Positions 26,099-38,173 are shown, counted from the first letter of the stretch. The stretch: 64,000 bases of DNA from Pradoshia sp. D12 (GCF_008935075.1 NZ_CP044545.1:2855587-2919586), one strand, 5' to 3'. Program-made: numbers and translations. Notes: generated from the letters alone by a model not told the origin.

Positions 26099-26650
26099 TT
26101 ATCTAATCTGTTTCCTTTTTGAACGGGGAGGACCCAATATTTCTGACATAACAAACGCTTCCTGCAGGTTGATATTCCGTACATCAAATCCCTGTTTAGA
26201 AGGCTTGACATGTCTTTCTGTTGCTTGTTTTACTGCTTTTTGAACTATTGGCTTGAATTCCCTCGGGACAATTACATCAACCGGGGTTTCCTTTATAACA
26301 ACCGGCTTCTCAGCTTGCTGTACTTTCTTCTTCTGAGCTTCGTACTGCTCCTTTATTGTTTGAGCAAGAGAGGTTGCTTCTCTTTGCAAATCAGGATGCC
26401 CGCTTAATTTCTTTTTAATTTCTCTTTCGCGTTCCTGGATTTTTTTCCGGATATCATCATCCTGTTTCCCCCCAATAGGTTGTGATTGTCCCTTAACAGG
26501 TTCACTTTTGTTTTTTGGAGGAGATGTATATTTTCTATTTTGCGTTTCATCAGGCTTCTCTGTACCTTTATCCCTTTGAAAGAACCAGCTTATTAAAGTT
26601 ATAATCAAAAACAGGATAATGGGATTATCCCATATAGCTCCCATACTCAT
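26099..26650 (-). CDS. Hypothetical membrane-anchored protein downstream of floA
   Basis: A 183-residue protein I do not recognise with certainty. One hydrophobic helix at about residues 8-22 (PIILFLIITLISWFF) is followed by a long, charged, Lys/Gln/Glu-rich cytoplasmic segment, with predicted coiled coil at about 63-112, and a basic tail ending RSKRKQIR. It occupies the place of yqfB downstream of floA but is over twice the length of the Bacillus subtilis protein. The frame begins eight codons earlier, but GGAGG within those codons is the ribosome-binding site of the ATG at 26648-26650. Co-transcription with floA suggests a role in the same membrane domains (inference). Confidence 0.72.
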   Translation of the reverse strand: MSMGAIWDNPIILFLIITLISWFFQRDKGTEKPDETQNRKYTSPPKNKSEPVKGQSQPIGGKQDDDIRKKIQEREREIKKKLSGHPDLQREATSLAQTIKEQYEAQKKKVQQAEKPVVIKETPVDVIVPREFKPIVQKAVKQATERHVKPSKQGFDVRNINLQEAFVMSEILGPPRSKRKQIR

Positions 26651-26687
26651 GGGCAGGACCTCCTTTCCCAGCAATCAGATAGGGAAA

Positions 26688-27686
26688 TTATTCATCATCT
26701 GTATTTCGATCATCCTTGTTGGCTTTGCTTATGGATTCTCTCATATGTGTATCAGATGCAAGGTTTTGATAGTTCATATAATCCATAACGCCCATATTCC
26801 CCGCTTTGAAAGCTTGAGCCATTGCAAGCGGTACTTCGGCTTCAGACTCAACAACTTTTGCACGCATTTCTTCTACTCTTGCTTTCATCTCTTGTTCTTG
26901 TGCAATCGCCATAGCACGGCGCTCTTCAGCTTTTGCTTGCGCAATTTTTTTATCTGCTTCTGCTTGTTCTGTTTGCAGCTCTGCACCAATATTTTTGCCG
27001 ATATCCACATCAGCTATATCAATAGATAAAATCTCAAATGCTGTTCCGGCATCCAGACCTTTACTTAAGACAGTTTGAGAGATACGTTCCGGATTTTCCA
27101 ACACAGTTGTATGACTTTCACTGGAACCAATGGTGGAGATTACACCCTCACCAACCCTCGCGATAACAGTCTCTTCACCTGCACCCCCAACCAAACGCTC
27201 AATATTGGCACGTACAGTGATTCTAGCCTTTGCTTTAACCTCAATCCCATTAATAGCAACACCCGCAATAAACGGCGTTTCTATGACTTTAGGGTTAACA
27301 CTCATTTGTACAGCTTCCAGCACATCACGTCCTGCAAGGTCAATAGCTGCACAACGTTCAAATGTCAAATCAATATTGGCACGATGAGCCGCAATTAGCG
27401 CATTAACAACCCGATCTACATTACCACCGGCTAGATAATGACTTTCCAGTTGATTCGTTGTTACATTTAGACCTGCTTTTGACGCTTTAATTAAAGGATT
27501 GATAACACGGCTTGGAGATACTCGACGCAATCTCATCCCAATCAATGTAAAGATGCTTACTCTCACTCCTGAAGCGATTGCTGAAATCCAAAGCATAACT
27601 GGTACAAAAGTGAATAGTACTGCCAATAAAATGATAACTAAAGCAATGCCCACAAGAGCAAAAATAGATGCTGATGTTAATACCAT
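26688..27686 (-). CDS. floA: Flotillin-like protein FloA
   Basis: FloA (YqfA), 332 residues, a membrane scaffold of functional lipid microdomains. A hydrophobic hairpin occupies about residues 5-45. The PHB-like domain follows ([21 protein letters not shown]), then a heptad-rich coiled coil with the flotillin EA repeats ([19 protein letters not shown]). FloA affects membrane fluidity, signalling and protease activity. Encoded directly after the NfeD-like protease yqeZ, a conserved pair. Confidence 0.95.
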   Translation of the reverse strand: MVLTSASIFALVGIALVIILLAVLFTFVPVMLWISAIASGVRVSIFTLIGMRLRRVSPSRVINPLIKASKAGLNVTTNQLESHYLAGGNVDRVVNALIAAHRANIDLTFERCAAIDLAGRDVLEAVQMSVNPKVIETPFIAGVAINGIEVKAKARITVRANIERLVGGAGEETVIARVGEGVISTIGSSESHTTVLENPERISQTVLSKGLDAGTAFEILSIDIADVDIGKNIGAELQTEQAEADKKIAQAKAEERRAMAIAQEQEMKARVEEMRAKVVESEAEVPLAMAQAFKAGNMGVMDYMNYQNLASDTHMRESISKANKDDRNTDDE

Positions 27687-27717
27687 TTGTTTATAACTCC
27701 CTTCATACTTCTAATTA

Positions 27718-29034
27718 TTATGAATCTAATGGTCGTACTACTATACGGGAACCTTCTGTTTTAATTACTTTGACATGCGTTCCCTTCGTTACAAAACTAC
27801 CTTCACTTACCACGTCAATTCTTTCCCCTTCAAGCGAGAGTGTTCCAGAAGGACGCAGGTCAGTGACAAGAACACCTACTTTTCCAACTAAATCATGACG
27901 ATTAATATTGGAAACATATCCACTCTCCGTATTCGTAGAATCTGTGAGTATAATCCTATTAAAGGCTGTCATTTTCTTTCCAAATACTTTAATTAATATC
28001 ACACTTGCTATAAATCCTGCAATCAATGCAATTAATATTGCGATTGCCATATGCTCCACATCCCCCGCAGCAAGAAAGAAGCTTGCTATAATTGCCATAA
28101 AACCAATAATTCCTACAATACCGCCAGGAAGGAATAATTCCAGTAATAGGAATGCTATTCCAACTATAAATAAGATTAACGGTTCATATCCGGCCAGACC
28201 TGATACCATATGTCCATAAAAAAACAATAACAGAGACGTAATACCGGCAAAACCAGGTAAGCCAAAACCAGGTGAATAAAGCTCAACGACAAGACCTATT
28301 GTGCCAATCGACAATAAAATAGGAATCACAATAGGATTCGTAAGGAAACGGGCTACTTTATCAGCAAAGCTTTCACCAAATTGAATTAATTCAGCTTTTT
28401 CATATCCCAGCGTTTTTAATAATTCCTTTTGATTTCCAACTGTACCTTCACTATAACCAACCTTTACAGCCTGGTTTGCTGTCAGCGTAAGCAGCTCTCC
28501 TTTTTCCGCTCCATACTCTGGCAAATCAATATCCTCATCAGCCATTGCTTTAGCATATAACGGATCTCTTCCACTTGATTCAGCAGCCTTTTGCATATTT
28601 GCAAGCCAATAGGATTGCGCTTTTTTATCAGCTGCATTACCATCAGATGTTATGACAGCAGCTGCACCCATTGTTGCACCGGGTACCATATAGATCTCAT
28701 CAGCATTTAAAGAAATAAATGCACCGGCAGATAGGGCTCGGTTATTAACAAAGGCTATTGTTTTTAATTTAGTATTTGCAAATGTTTCACCGATCTCATC
28801 TGCTGCATCTACCGCCCCGCCAGGTGTATTAATATCGAATATAATCGCTTCTGCCCCATCCTTCTCAGCGGTTGCTATTGCTCTTTTCAGGAAGTTAGAT
28901 AGACCTTTTTCCACCTCATTTTGCAGAGGGACTATGTATACTTTATCAGTATTCGCATTTCCTGACGGCGGACCTGCAATTCCAATTAAAAAAAATGCAA
29001 AGATGATCATAATTGACCACCATCTTTTCCTCAT
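27718..29034 (-). CDS. yqeZ: NfeD family membrane serine protease YqeZ
   Basis: A 438-residue NfeD1b-type protein. A signal peptide (about 1-27) leads to a ClpP-class serine protease domain with Ser102 in RALSAGAFIS and a Lys near 137-138 (AADKKAQ) as the probable dyad. Four or more transmembrane helices cover about 230-360, and a C-terminal OB-fold domain (NfeD) covers about 375-435. In Archaea the homologue cleaves stomatin; in Bacillus, pairing with FloA suggests a membrane stress function. It is preceded by a sigma-W type promoter. Confidence 0.93.
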   Translation of the reverse strand: MRKRWWSIMIIFAFFLIGIAGPPSGNANTDKVYIVPLQNEVEKGLSNFLKRAIATAEKDGAEAIIFDINTPGGAVDAADEIGETFANTKLKTIAFVNNRALSAGAFISLNADEIYMVPGATMGAAAVITSDGNAADKKAQSYWLANMQKAAESSGRDPLYAKAMADEDIDLPEYGAEKGELLTLTANQAVKVGYSEGTVGNQKELLKTLGYEKAELIQFGESFADKVARFLTNPIVIPILLSIGTIGLVVELYSPGFGLPGFAGITSLLLFFYGHMVSGLAGYEPLILFIVGIAFLLLELFLPGGIVGIIGFMAIIASFFLAAGDVEHMAIAILIALIAGFIASVILIKVFGKKMTAFNRIILTDSTNTESGYVSNINRHDLVGKVGVLVTDLRPSGTLSLEGERIDVVSEGSFVTKGTHVKVIKTEGSRIVVRPLDS

Positions 29035-29083
29035 ACCTGTTCACCCCTCCTTTCTTCTCCATTTTTGACGTCTTAATTCATTA

Positions 29084-29109
29084 TACGTTATTTACATGCA
29101 TAAGTTTCA
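29084..29109 (-). promoter_or_regulatory. Sigma-W type promoter of yqeZ-floA
   Basis: On the minus strand TGAAAC (29104-29109), a 16-base spacer and CGTA (29084-29087) match the extracytoplasmic sigma-W consensus. The homologous operon belongs to the sigma-W regulon in Bacillus subtilis. Confidence 0.82.
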
Positions 29110-29149
29110 CAATACTTTGATATTCATCATATAATTAATTTACGGGATA

Positions 29150-29183
29150 TAAAAAACCCGCAATTAAAATTGCGGGTTTTAAA
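29150..29183 (-). terminator. Terminator of rpsU-yqeY
   Basis: AAAACCCGCAATT..AATTGCGGGTTTT, perfect stem with T-run, just after the yqeY stop codon. Confidence 0.9.
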
Positions 29184-29187
29184 CGTC

Positions 29188-29637
29188 TTATTTTGTAAGA
29201 TTTTGCAGTACAAGTTTATTGACTAAAGATCCATCAGCTTTACCCTTCACTTTTGGCATGACTGCGGACATTACTTTGCCCATGTCAGCCTTGGAAGTGG
29301 CATTCGTCTCGGCAATCGCTTGAGTAACAATCGCATTTAACTCATCCTCGGATAATTGCTGTGGCAAATATGCCTCGACAATCTCGATTTCTGATTGAAG
29401 CTTTTCGACCAAATCTTGGCGTCCTGCTTTATCAAATTCCTGGAGGGAGTCTTTGCGTTGCTTTAATTCGCGAGAAAGTACGGTTAACTCTTCATCTTCG
29501 GATAATTCTTGTTTACCAAGCTTTATTCCTTCATTTTGAAGAGAAGCCTTCACCATTCGGATGACGGAGAGCTTGTCTTTTTCTCTGTTCTTCATAGCTT
29601 GTTTCATATCGCTGTTTAAACGCTCAACAAGACTCAT
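29188..29637 (-). CDS. yqeY: GatB/YqeY domain protein
   Basis: A 149-residue stand-alone YqeY protein whose fold matches the C-terminal tRNA-binding domain of amidotransferase subunit GatB. The N-terminal helical half includes [21 protein letters not shown], and the C-terminal half [22 protein letters not shown] is a YqeY hallmark. It is 15 bases after rpsU. A role in tRNA-related quality control is likely but unproven. Confidence 0.94.
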   Translation of the reverse strand: MSLVERLNSDMKQAMKNREKDKLSVIRMVKASLQNEGIKLGKQELSEDEELTVLSRELKQRKDSLQEFDKAGRQDLVEKLQSEIEIVEAYLPQQLSEDELNAIVTQAIAETNATSKADMGKVMSAVMPKVKGKADGSLVNKLVLQNLTK

Positions 29638-29652
29638 TTAAGGGCACCTCTT

Positions 29653-29826
29653 TTAGAACTTGCGTTTTCTCGCAGCTTCAGACTTTTTCTTACGTTTTAC
29701 ACTAGGTTTTTCATAGAATTCGCGCTTTCTTACTTCCTGCATAGTACCTTGCTTGGAAACTGTGCGTTTGAAGCGTCGAAGAGCATCTTCAAGCGATTCG
29801 TTTTTCTTAACGACTGTTTTAGACAT
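29653..29826 (-). CDS. rpsU: 30S ribosomal protein S21
   Basis: S21, 57 residues, very basic ([20 protein letters not shown], ending EAARKRKF). It helps mRNA binding in initiation. The longer frame begins 15 codons upstream, but GGGAGGGAAAG lies directly before the ATG at 29824-29826, which gives the normal N-terminus. Confidence 0.97.
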   Translation of the reverse strand: MSKTVVKKNESLEDALRRFKRTVSKQGTMQEVRKREFYEKPSVKRKKKSEAARKRKF

Positions 29827-29894
29827 CTCTTTCCCTCCCTCCGAGCACAACAACTCTAATTTCCTACACATAGAAGGAAACCATGTACCTTCAA

Positions 29895-29923
29895 ATTATA
29901 ATATATGTGTCGTTCAAGGTCAA
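29895..29923 (-). promoter_or_regulatory. Sigma-A promoter of rpsU-yqeY
   Basis: On the minus strand TTGACC (29918-29923), 17 bases, TATAAT (29895-29900). Confidence 0.85.
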
Positions 29924-30023
29924 CTGTTATTCCTATAATCGTGTAGGTTAATTAAATGATATTTATAATACAGATTTAAACTCTCCAATCTTCCTATCTA
30001 TATATACCTCATTTTAAAAAAAT

Positions 30024-30060
30024 AAAAACGGGCTGATGCAATCTGCACCAGCCCCACTGC
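30024..30060 (-). terminator. Terminator of the mtaB transcript
   Basis: GGGCTGGTGCA-GATT-TGCATCAGCCC followed by TTTTTATTTTTTT on the minus strand, just after the mtaB stop codon. Confidence 0.9.
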
Positions 30061-30066
30061 CTAATA

Positions 30067-31419
30067 TTATGAATTAACTACAGCTTGTTCGACCATATCA
30101 TCCATCACACGGACAAATTGTCCTTCATTGTATGGATATCCGGCTTTTGTAATTTTTACTTTCACAATCTTTCCAACCATATCTTCCGTTGCAGGGAACA
30201 CGACTTTCAAATAGTTATCTGAATATCCTTGATAGAGTCCTTTTGTCTCTCCATCTTCATATAGTTCCTCTGGAATCACTTCTAGAACTTCATTTTCATA
30301 GCTGGAAGCATATTCTTTCGCAATTTGCTCAGATAGTGAAATCAAGCGATGCACTCGATCGTTTTTAACATCCTCATCCACTTGATCTTCCATGCGGGCA
30401 GCTGGTGTACCAGTACGTTTGGAATAAGGGAATACATGCAGTTCAGAGAAACGATGATCTTTTATGAAATTATATGTTTCCATAAACTCTTCCTCTGTTT
30501 CACCAGGGAACCCAACAATCACATCTGATGTAACCGCTAAGTCAGGAAGTACTTCACGCAATCTTTCCAGTCTTTCTGCAAAGAATTCAGTAGAATACTT
30601 ACGACGCATACGTTTAAGGACCGTATTAGAAGCTGATTGTATCGGAATATGCAAGTGAGGCACTACTTTATCAGACTCACGCAATACTTCAATCACTTCA
30701 TCTGTTATTTGAGAGGCTTCAATGGATGAAATACGAATTCGTTTCAAACCTGCCACTTTTTGATCGAGTTCTCTCAATAGCATAGCGAGATTATAATCCT
30801 TCAAGTCTTCACCATAACCACCTGTATGAATACCTGTCAGGACAATTTCTTTATAGCCCGCTGCGACAAGCTGCTGAGCTTGACGAATAACTTCCTGCGG
30901 ATCACGGGAGCGTAGCAATCCGCGCGCCCAAGGAATAATACAGAATGTACAGAAGTTATTACATCCTTCCTGAATTTTCAGGGAGGCACGCGTACGATCT
31001 GTAAAAGCAGGTACATCCATTTCTTCATAAACTCTCGTTTTCATGATATTTCTTACGCCATTAATAGGCTGTCTTTCAGTTAAATACGTATCGATATAAC
31101 CTATTAATTTATCACGGTCCTGCGTTCCAACAACTATGTCCACTCCTGGAATCGCCATAATTTCTGCCGGTGAGGTTTGTGCATAACAACCCGTTACACA
31201 AATAACAGCATCAGGATTCTTACGCACTGCCCTGCGAATAATCTGCCGGCTTTTTTTATCTCCTGTATTCGTAACAGTACATGTATTAATAACATAAACA
31301 TCCGAGCGTTGTTCAAAATCGACTCTTTCATATCCTGAAGCTTGAAACAGCTGCCATATCGCTTCTGTCTCATAATGATTCACTTTACATCCTAATGTAT
31401 GGAACGCTACAGTTGCCAT
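30067..31419 (-). CDS. mtaB: tRNA (N6-L-threonylcarbamoyladenosine(37)-C2) methylthiotransferase MtaB
   Basis: A radical-SAM methylthiotransferase of 450 residues that converts t6A37 to ms2t6A37 in ANN-decoding tRNAs. The N-terminal UPF0004 domain supplies three auxiliary [4Fe-4S] cysteines (TLGCKVN, NTCTVTN and CVTGCYAQ). The radical SAM motif C-x3-C-x2-C is in GCNNFCTFCIIP, and a TRAM domain ends the protein. The open frame runs 32 codons further upstream into rsmE, but GAGGTGAAGGG before the ATG at 31417-31419 fixes MATVAFHTLGCKVNHYE as the start. It follows rsmE by 5 bases. yqeW, which lies nearby in Bacillus subtilis, is absent. Confidence 0.95.
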   Translation of the reverse strand: MATVAFHTLGCKVNHYETEAIWQLFQASGYERVDFEQRSDVYVINTCTVTNTGDKKSRQIIRRAVRKNPDAVICVTGCYAQTSPAEIMAIPGVDIVVGTQDRDKLIGYIDTYLTERQPINGVRNIMKTRVYEEMDVPAFTDRTRASLKIQEGCNNFCTFCIIPWARGLLRSRDPQEVIRQAQQLVAAGYKEIVLTGIHTGGYGEDLKDYNLAMLLRELDQKVAGLKRIRISSIEASQITDEVIEVLRESDKVVPHLHIPIQSASNTVLKRMRRKYSTEFFAERLERLREVLPDLAVTSDVIVGFPGETEEEFMETYNFIKDHRFSELHVFPYSKRTGTPAARMEDQVDEDVKNDRVHRLISLSEQIAKEYASSYENEVLEVIPEELYEDGETKGLYQGYSDNYLKVVFPATEDMVGKIVKVKITKAGYPYNEGQFVRVMDDMVEQAVVNS

Positions 31420-31424
31420 TCCCT

Positions 31425-32171
31425 TCACCTCGCTAATTCTAATTGATAAGATATGGCTGACAATGCGTATAAAGGAGCAGTCTCTGTACGTAAAATACGC
31501 GGTCCAAGACTGCATGTTTGAAAGCCATTTTCTAAAAGTTGATTCACTTCCGCGGTATCCAAGCCGCCTTCAGGGCCAAATACCATTAAAAGAGACTGCC
31601 CTGGTACCATCCCTCTAATTGTTTTCGCCAATTGCGAAGATTCCCCTTGCTTAGCGTCTTCTTCATAAGCAACTAGCTTATAATCATAGCTTTCAGCAAG
31701 ATCTAACAATCTGCGAATATCTACAGGATCGTAAACACTGGGTATTTCAGTACGATGGGATTGTTCTGCAGCTTCCTTCGCTATTTTCCGAAGCCGTTCT
31801 GTTTTCTTTGCAGCTTTTTTAGAATCCCATTTTACAATAGAACGAGTTGCATTAAAAGGGATAAAGGTATTTGCACCCAATTCTGTCCCTTTTTGGATAA
31901 TCAATTCTAGTTTATCCCCTTTAGGCAAACCGTTCACAATGGTAACTTGAATGGGCAGTTCTTTTGTTCCTTCTATCCAATCAATAATGCGGCCAGTCAG
32001 AGCTTTATCTTGAATGGATTCAATTTTGACGATCGCCGTTTTTTTATCAATAACTCCATAAAATGTATCACCTGGATTCATTCGCATGACCCGGGTCATA
32101 TGGTGAAAATCATCTCCGGTTATCGTTACTTCAAATTGATTTTCTAAATTCTCAATAAAATATCTCTGCAT
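31425..32171 (-). CDS. rsmE: 16S rRNA (uracil(1498)-N(3))-methyltransferase RsmE
   Basis: RsmE (YqeU), 248 residues, a SPOUT-class methyltransferase making m3U1498 in 16S rRNA. The PUA-like N-terminal domain (MQRYFIENLE) is followed by the knotted SAM-binding domain with VFGPEGGLD, LGPRILRTETA and its conserved Arg/Glu. The ATG at 32169-32171 is preferred over the in-frame GTG three codons upstream because AGGTG lies 6 bases before it. Confidence 0.95.
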   Translation of the reverse strand: MQRYFIENLENQFEVTITGDDFHHMTRVMRMNPGDTFYGVIDKKTAIVKIESIQDKALTGRIIDWIEGTKELPIQVTIVNGLPKGDKLELIIQKGTELGANTFIPFNATRSIVKWDSKKAAKKTERLRKIAKEAAEQSHRTEIPSVYDPVDIRRLLDLAESYDYKLVAYEEDAKQGESSQLAKTIRGMVPGQSLLMVFGPEGGLDTAEVNQLLENGFQTCSLGPRILRTETAPLYALSAISYQLELAR

Positions 32172-32200
32172 GGCCTGCACCTTTCTATCCTTAAAATCAA

Positions 32201-32330
32201 TAACGCCTAAAGCATTATTGCGGCGGAAAAACGTTTAGGCTCCTGCCTAATAATCCCTTACGAAATTCCGGTCTTCCGCTAGAGTCCTTAACTTAAGTAA
32301 GTGGGAGTTTGAACTCCCACTATACTCTAA
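32201..32330. repeat. Hairpin-bounded insert between prmA and rsmE
   Basis: Non-coding sequence of about 130 bases inside an operon whose genes are normally nearly adjacent. One side holds an inverted repeat GCCTAAA (32205-32211)/TTTAGGC (32234-32240) with a 22-base loop. The other side holds a tight 9-bp hairpin GTGGGAGTT/AACTCCCAC (32301-32320), itself framed by TAGAGT (32280-32285)/ACTCTA (32324-32329). Hairpins at both ends without terminal inverted repeats resemble non-autonomous derivatives of IS200/IS605 elements; this identity is a hypothesis. It is unrelated in sequence to clusters A and B. Confidence 0.5.
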
Positions 32331-32372
32331 CATCCACCTTGATGTGGTGATTTCACTTAAAACAAGTAAAAC

Positions 32373-33311
32373 TTATAATTTACGAGCTGTAATGGAGACC
32401 CAGTCTTCCATTGTCATGACATCCTCAATTACAAGTCCGGCTTTCTGAATAGCTTCTTCCACTTCCCGGCGTTTTTGCTGGATGATGCCGGAAGATATAA
32501 AGGTTCCGCCTGGTTTAAGCACTCTGGCTACATCTTCTGTACAACGTACAATAATTTCAGCCAAAATATTGGCTACAACTATATCTGCTTCAAATTCAAT
32601 TCCTTTTAAAAGGTCATTTTGTTTAATTGTAACTTTATCATGTACCTTATTTAATTTACAATTCACCCTGGCACTGTTCACAGCTACCTCATCCAGATCA
32701 AGCGCCAAAATAGACTCGGCGCCAAATTTAGCAGCAGTGATTGTAAGTACCCCTGAACCAGTCCCTACATCAATGACCTTCATCCCAGGTTTGACTGTTT
32801 TCTCAAGTGCTTGAATACAAAGTACAGTTGTAGGATGTGTACCTGTACCGAATGCCATGCCTGGATCCAATTCAATAATTTTTTCATCTGTATGAACCGG
32901 AGTGTATTCCTCCCACGTCGGAACGATTGTGACTTGTTCCGAAATCTTTACTGGATGGTAATACTTTTTCCATGCAGTAGACCATTCTTCCTCATTAACC
33001 TCACTGATGGTTACTTTATTATGACCTAGATCGATATCATATTTTATTAGATTATTGATAAGGTCCTTAATGCCATCTACTGTGTCACCAAGGAAACTTG
33101 TGACAGGGAGATAAGCTTTAATAAGTACGCCTTCTTCAGGAAAATCAGCAGGATTAAGTTGATAGATTTCTCCGAATACATTCTCCCTTTCACGAACCAA
33201 TTCAAGCGGATCTTCAATCACTACCCCGCTTGCACCAGCCTCATGTAATATATTCGATATTGGTTCGATCGCTTCATTCGTTGTATGAATACATAATTCG
33301 GACCATTTCAT
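32373..33311 (-). CDS. prmA: Ribosomal protein L11 methyltransferase PrmA
   Basis: PrmA, 312 residues, trimethylates ribosomal protein L11. The N-terminal substrate-recognition domain (about 1-115) is followed by a class I methyltransferase domain with the SAM motif [13 protein letters not shown] near 178 and the catalytic-region motif NILAEII. It lies 21 bases after dnaJ, a conserved link between chaperone and ribosome-modification genes. The 201-base gap to the next gene, rsmE, holds the hairpin insert. Confidence 0.95.
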   Translation of the reverse strand: MKWSELCIHTTNEAIEPISNILHEAGASGVVIEDPLELVRERENVFGEIYQLNPADFPEEGVLIKAYLPVTSFLGDTVDGIKDLINNLIKYDIDLGHNKVTISEVNEEEWSTAWKKYYHPVKISEQVTIVPTWEEYTPVHTDEKIIELDPGMAFGTGTHPTTVLCIQALEKTVKPGMKVIDVGTGSGVLTITAAKFGAESILALDLDEVAVNSARVNCKLNKVHDKVTIKQNDLLKGIEFEADIVVANILAEIIVRCTEDVARVLKPGGTFISSGIIQQKRREVEEAIQKAGLVIEDVMTMEDWVSITARKL

Positions 33312-33332
33312 TTTCTACCAACTCCTACCTGT

Positions 33333-34454
33333 TTATTCACCTTTTATTGCTCTTTTAACTTTCGAAAAAAAACCTTCATCATGTTCATCTAATTGTCCTT
33401 GACCACTGATTTCAGCAAATTCGCGAATTAATTCTTTTTGTTTATCGGATAATTTGGTTGGCGTTACAACTAAAATACGGATGTGCTGATCACCTTGACC
33501 ATATCCTCTAACGTTAGGAACACCTTTTCCTTTTAAGCGGAAGCGAGTACCTGTTTGTGTTCCAGCCGGCACTTTCAGTTTCACTTTACCATGCATGGTT
33601 GGAACTTCAATTTCATCACCCAATGCAGCCTGTGCAAAGGTAATAGGCATTTCACAGTAAATATCGTCACCATCACGCTCAAAGAATTCATGCGGTCTGA
33701 TTTGGAACACAACAAACAAGTCTCCCGGAGGGCCGCCATTAATACCAGGTTCACCTTTACCAGGAACACGTAATTGTTGACCATCATCAACACCTGCAGG
33801 TACTTTGATTTGAATTTTATTCCGTTTTTTCACAGAACCTTTACCGTGACAGGTAGCACATTTCTGCTTAATAATTTTTCCTGTACCACTGCAATGTTGA
33901 CATACTCTGCGGTTCACAATTCGTCCGAATGGAGTATTTTGTTCTACATTTAATTGGCCTGTACCATTACAGTGAGAACATGTTTCCGGTTTTGTGCCAG
34001 GTTTTGCTCCTGACCCTTTACATGTATCACACTCTTCCTCTTTCGGTATTTCAATGGTCGTTTCTGTACCAAATACAGCTTCATCAAATGATAATGTCAT
34101 TGTATATTGCAGGTCTGCACCTTGACGGGGAGCATTTGGATCTCTTCTTCCCCCTCCGCCAAAGAAAGAATTGAATATATCTTCAAAACCACCGAAGCCT
34201 TCGAAACCAGCTCCGCCTCCACCAAATCCCTGTGTTGGATCTTCGTGGCCAAATTGATCATATCTCGCTTTCTTTTGATCATCGCTTAACACTTCATAAG
34301 CTTCCTGGATCTCTTTAAATTTTTCCGTAGCATCTGCTGCTTTATTGAGGTCAGGATGATATTGCTTGGAAAGGCGGCGATATGCTTTTTTTATCTCATC
34401 CTTCGAGGCATTTTTGCCAACCCCCAACACCTCATAATAATCCCGTTTGCTCAT
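33333..34454 (-). CDS. dnaJ: Chaperone protein DnaJ
   Basis: Type I Hsp40 of 373 residues. The J domain (1-70) contains HPD at 33-35; a Gly/Phe-rich linker (about 75-105) is followed by a zinc region with four CxxCxGxG repeats ([32 protein letters not shown]) and the C-terminal substrate-binding domain. It delivers substrates to DnaK and stimulates its ATPase. A terminator-like hairpin separates it from dnaK, so it may be expressed at a lower level or from its own promoter. Confidence 0.97.
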   Translation of the reverse strand: MSKRDYYEVLGVGKNASKDEIKKAYRRLSKQYHPDLNKAADATEKFKEIQEAYEVLSDDQKKARYDQFGHEDPTQGFGGGGAGFEGFGGFEDIFNSFFGGGGRRDPNAPRQGADLQYTMTLSFDEAVFGTETTIEIPKEEECDTCKGSGAKPGTKPETCSHCNGTGQLNVEQNTPFGRIVNRRVCQHCSGTGKIIKQKCATCHGKGSVKKRNKIQIKVPAGVDDGQQLRVPGKGEPGINGGPPGDLFVVFQIRPHEFFERDGDDIYCEMPITFAQAALGDEIEVPTMHGKVKLKVPAGTQTGTRFRLKGKGVPNVRGYGQGDQHIRILVVTPTKLSDKQKELIREFAEISGQGQLDEHDEGFFSKVKRAIKGE

Positions 34455-34557
34455 TCCTCACACTCCTGATTCTATATAATCCGTCGTTTCACATAAAAAT
34501 CATTGTACCACTTGACTAAGCTGCGGCGCAATATAAACAGAAAATGTCCAATTTGTT

Positions 34558-34601
34558 AAAAAAAGTCAAAGTCAAGGAGATCCTGACTTTGACTTTTTTA
34601 C
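34558..34601 (-). terminator. Terminator-like hairpin between dnaK and dnaJ
   Basis: AAAAAGTCAAAGTCA..TGACTTTGACTTTTT stem followed on the minus strand by a T-run. It falls immediately after dnaK and inside the heat-shock gene cluster, so it is probably a partial terminator. Confidence 0.85.
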
Positions 34602-34610
34602 GTTCAATCA

Positions 34611-36437
<1,827 letters not shown>

Positions 36438-36478
36438 TTACTTTTTACCTCCCATTAATATGTAGCCTATGTGTTTGA

Positions 36479-37060
36479 TTACTGATTCACTTTAACCATT
36501 GATGGTCGAATAACCCGGTCTTTTAATTTATAACCCTTTTGGAATTCTTCCACAATGATATTTGAACCGTATTCTTCGTTATTGTCCTGCATAATCGCTT
36601 GATGAACATGAGGGTCGAATTCTTGACCTACTGATTCGATTACCTCTACACCTTCTTCTTTCAAGGCAGATAAAATACTTGTTAAAACCATATTCATTCC
36701 TTGAAGAAGCGGTTTTGTTTCATCTGTTTCAGTTGTACTATTTATCGCCCTATCAAAATTATCTAAAGCAGGCAAAAGATTTGTTACAAGAGATTGAGCT
36801 CTATATTTTTGCGCTGCTTCAGCATCCAATTTAACACGGCGGCGATAGTTATCAAAATCTGCATAAAGACGAACATATTTTGCTTCAGCTTCCTGCAATT
36901 TCTTTTCTAGTTCAGCTACTTTGCTATCCCCATCATTTTCGGAAGCTTCCTCAACAGGTTCACTTGTTTCAGTGGTTTCCTCAGAGGCTGTATCATTCAT
37001 TTTATTTTCTTCTGCTTCATCAAATATTTCTTCAATATTATCTTGATTTTTTTCAGACAC
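36479..37060 (-). CDS. grpE: Nucleotide exchange factor GrpE
   Basis: GrpE, 193 residues, releases ADP from DnaK. An acidic, disordered head (about 1-45) precedes a long coiled coil (45-110) and the C-terminal beta domain with [19 protein letters not shown]. It lies between hrcA and dnaK and is controlled with them. Confidence 0.97.
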   Translation of the reverse strand: MSEKNQDNIEEIFDEAEENKMNDTASEETTETSEPVEEASENDGDSKVAELEKKLQEAEAKYVRLYADFDNYRRRVKLDAEAAQKYRAQSLVTNLLPALDNFDRAINSTTETDETKPLLQGMNMVLTSILSALKEEGVEVIESVGQEFDPHVHQAIMQDNNEEYGSNIIVEEFQKGYKLKDRVIRPSMVKVNQ

Positions 37061-37123
37061 TGCTTCTCACCTCCCTGAAAGTGTTGTTCTATATACGTTA
37101 AAGCAGTATTACTACTATTACCG

Positions 37124-38158
37124 TTACTTTTTATTTTGATACTGTTTTGTCAGCATCTCAGTTAAGTCATTCGCAAAAAATGACAATAAACTCATCACTC
37201 TGGAATAATCCATCCGAGTAGGTCCAAGAATAGCTATAGTTCCAAAATTCTCGTCTCCAATGGAGTAGGTAGTGCTGATAATACTGCAGTTTTCAAGCGC
37301 CATATTATTATTTTCGGTGCCTATTTTCACATTGATTCCTTCATGTGTTTTACTGACCAACTCATACAAGTCTCTTCCCTGTTCCATGATTTTAAAGATT
37401 GCCTTTACTTTTTCAATATCATGAAATTCAGGCTGGCTTAGCATATTCGCCTTACCGCCAAAGAAAAGTTTCTCGTTCTCCGGCAATTGCAGAGATGTTG
37501 CTAGCATTTGCAGAACCATATCATAATTTGTAATATGCTGTTTTAATAATACAGCTACTTCCCTGAAAATCTTATCTTTAAGCTGCACCAATGGTACACC
37601 GCTCAAGCGATCATTCAGGATATTTACCACTCTCTCCATTTCATTCATATCAAATCCTGGAGGAAGATAAATCATTTTATTTTCAACATGACCAGTATCC
37701 GTCACGATGATAGCAATTGCCTTATTTGTATCAAGCGGTACAATTTGGATTCGACGTAAGTGATTTTCTAAAACAGCAGGTCCAAGCATAATCGCCGTAT
37801 AATTCGTAATTTCGGATAGTATGCCGGCAGAACGTTGCACTATCTTCTCTAACTCAAATAATCTCTCTTTAAAAACAGATTTAAGCTTAAGAACATCATC
37901 CTTTTGCAGCTGCTGAGGTGAAACAAGATGATCCACATAGTACCGATACCCTTTTTCAGAGGGAATACGCCCTGAAGAGGTATGTGTTTTTTCGAGATAC
38001 CCCATTTCCTCTAAATCAGCCATTTCATTTCTGATTGTGGCAGAACTTAGCGAAATGCCTTCTTTTTTGGAAATATTTCTGGACCCCACAGGTTGGGCGG
38101 TAGAAATAAAATCATCGATGATCACCTGTAAAATTGCCAGTTGTCTATTTGTTAACAT
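37124..38158 (-). CDS. hrcA: Heat-inducible transcription repressor HrcA
   Basis: HrcA, 344 residues, represses class I heat-shock genes by binding CIRCE; its folding depends on GroEL. The N-terminal winged helix is at about 1-75 ([19 protein letters not shown], then [15 protein letters not shown]). A GAF-like domain and a dimerisation domain follow. It is the first gene of hrcA-grpE-dnaK-dnaJ and lies 15 bases after a perfect CIRCE, so it represses its own operon. Confidence 0.97.
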   Translation of the reverse strand: MLTNRQLAILQVIIDDFISTAQPVGSRNISKKEGISLSSATIRNEMADLEEMGYLEKTHTSSGRIPSEKGYRYYVDHLVSPQQLQKDDVLKLKSVFKERLFELEKIVQRSAGILSEITNYTAIMLGPAVLENHLRRIQIVPLDTNKAIAIIVTDTGHVENKMIYLPPGFDMNEMERVVNILNDRLSGVPLVQLKDKIFREVAVLLKQHITNYDMVLQMLATSLQLPENEKLFFGGKANMLSQPEFHDIEKVKAIFKIMEQGRDLYELVSKTHEGINVKIGTENNNMALENCSIISTTYSIGDENFGTIAILGPTRMDYSRVMSLLSFFANDLTEMLTKQYQNKK

Positions 38159-38173
38159 CGATAATCACCCCTG

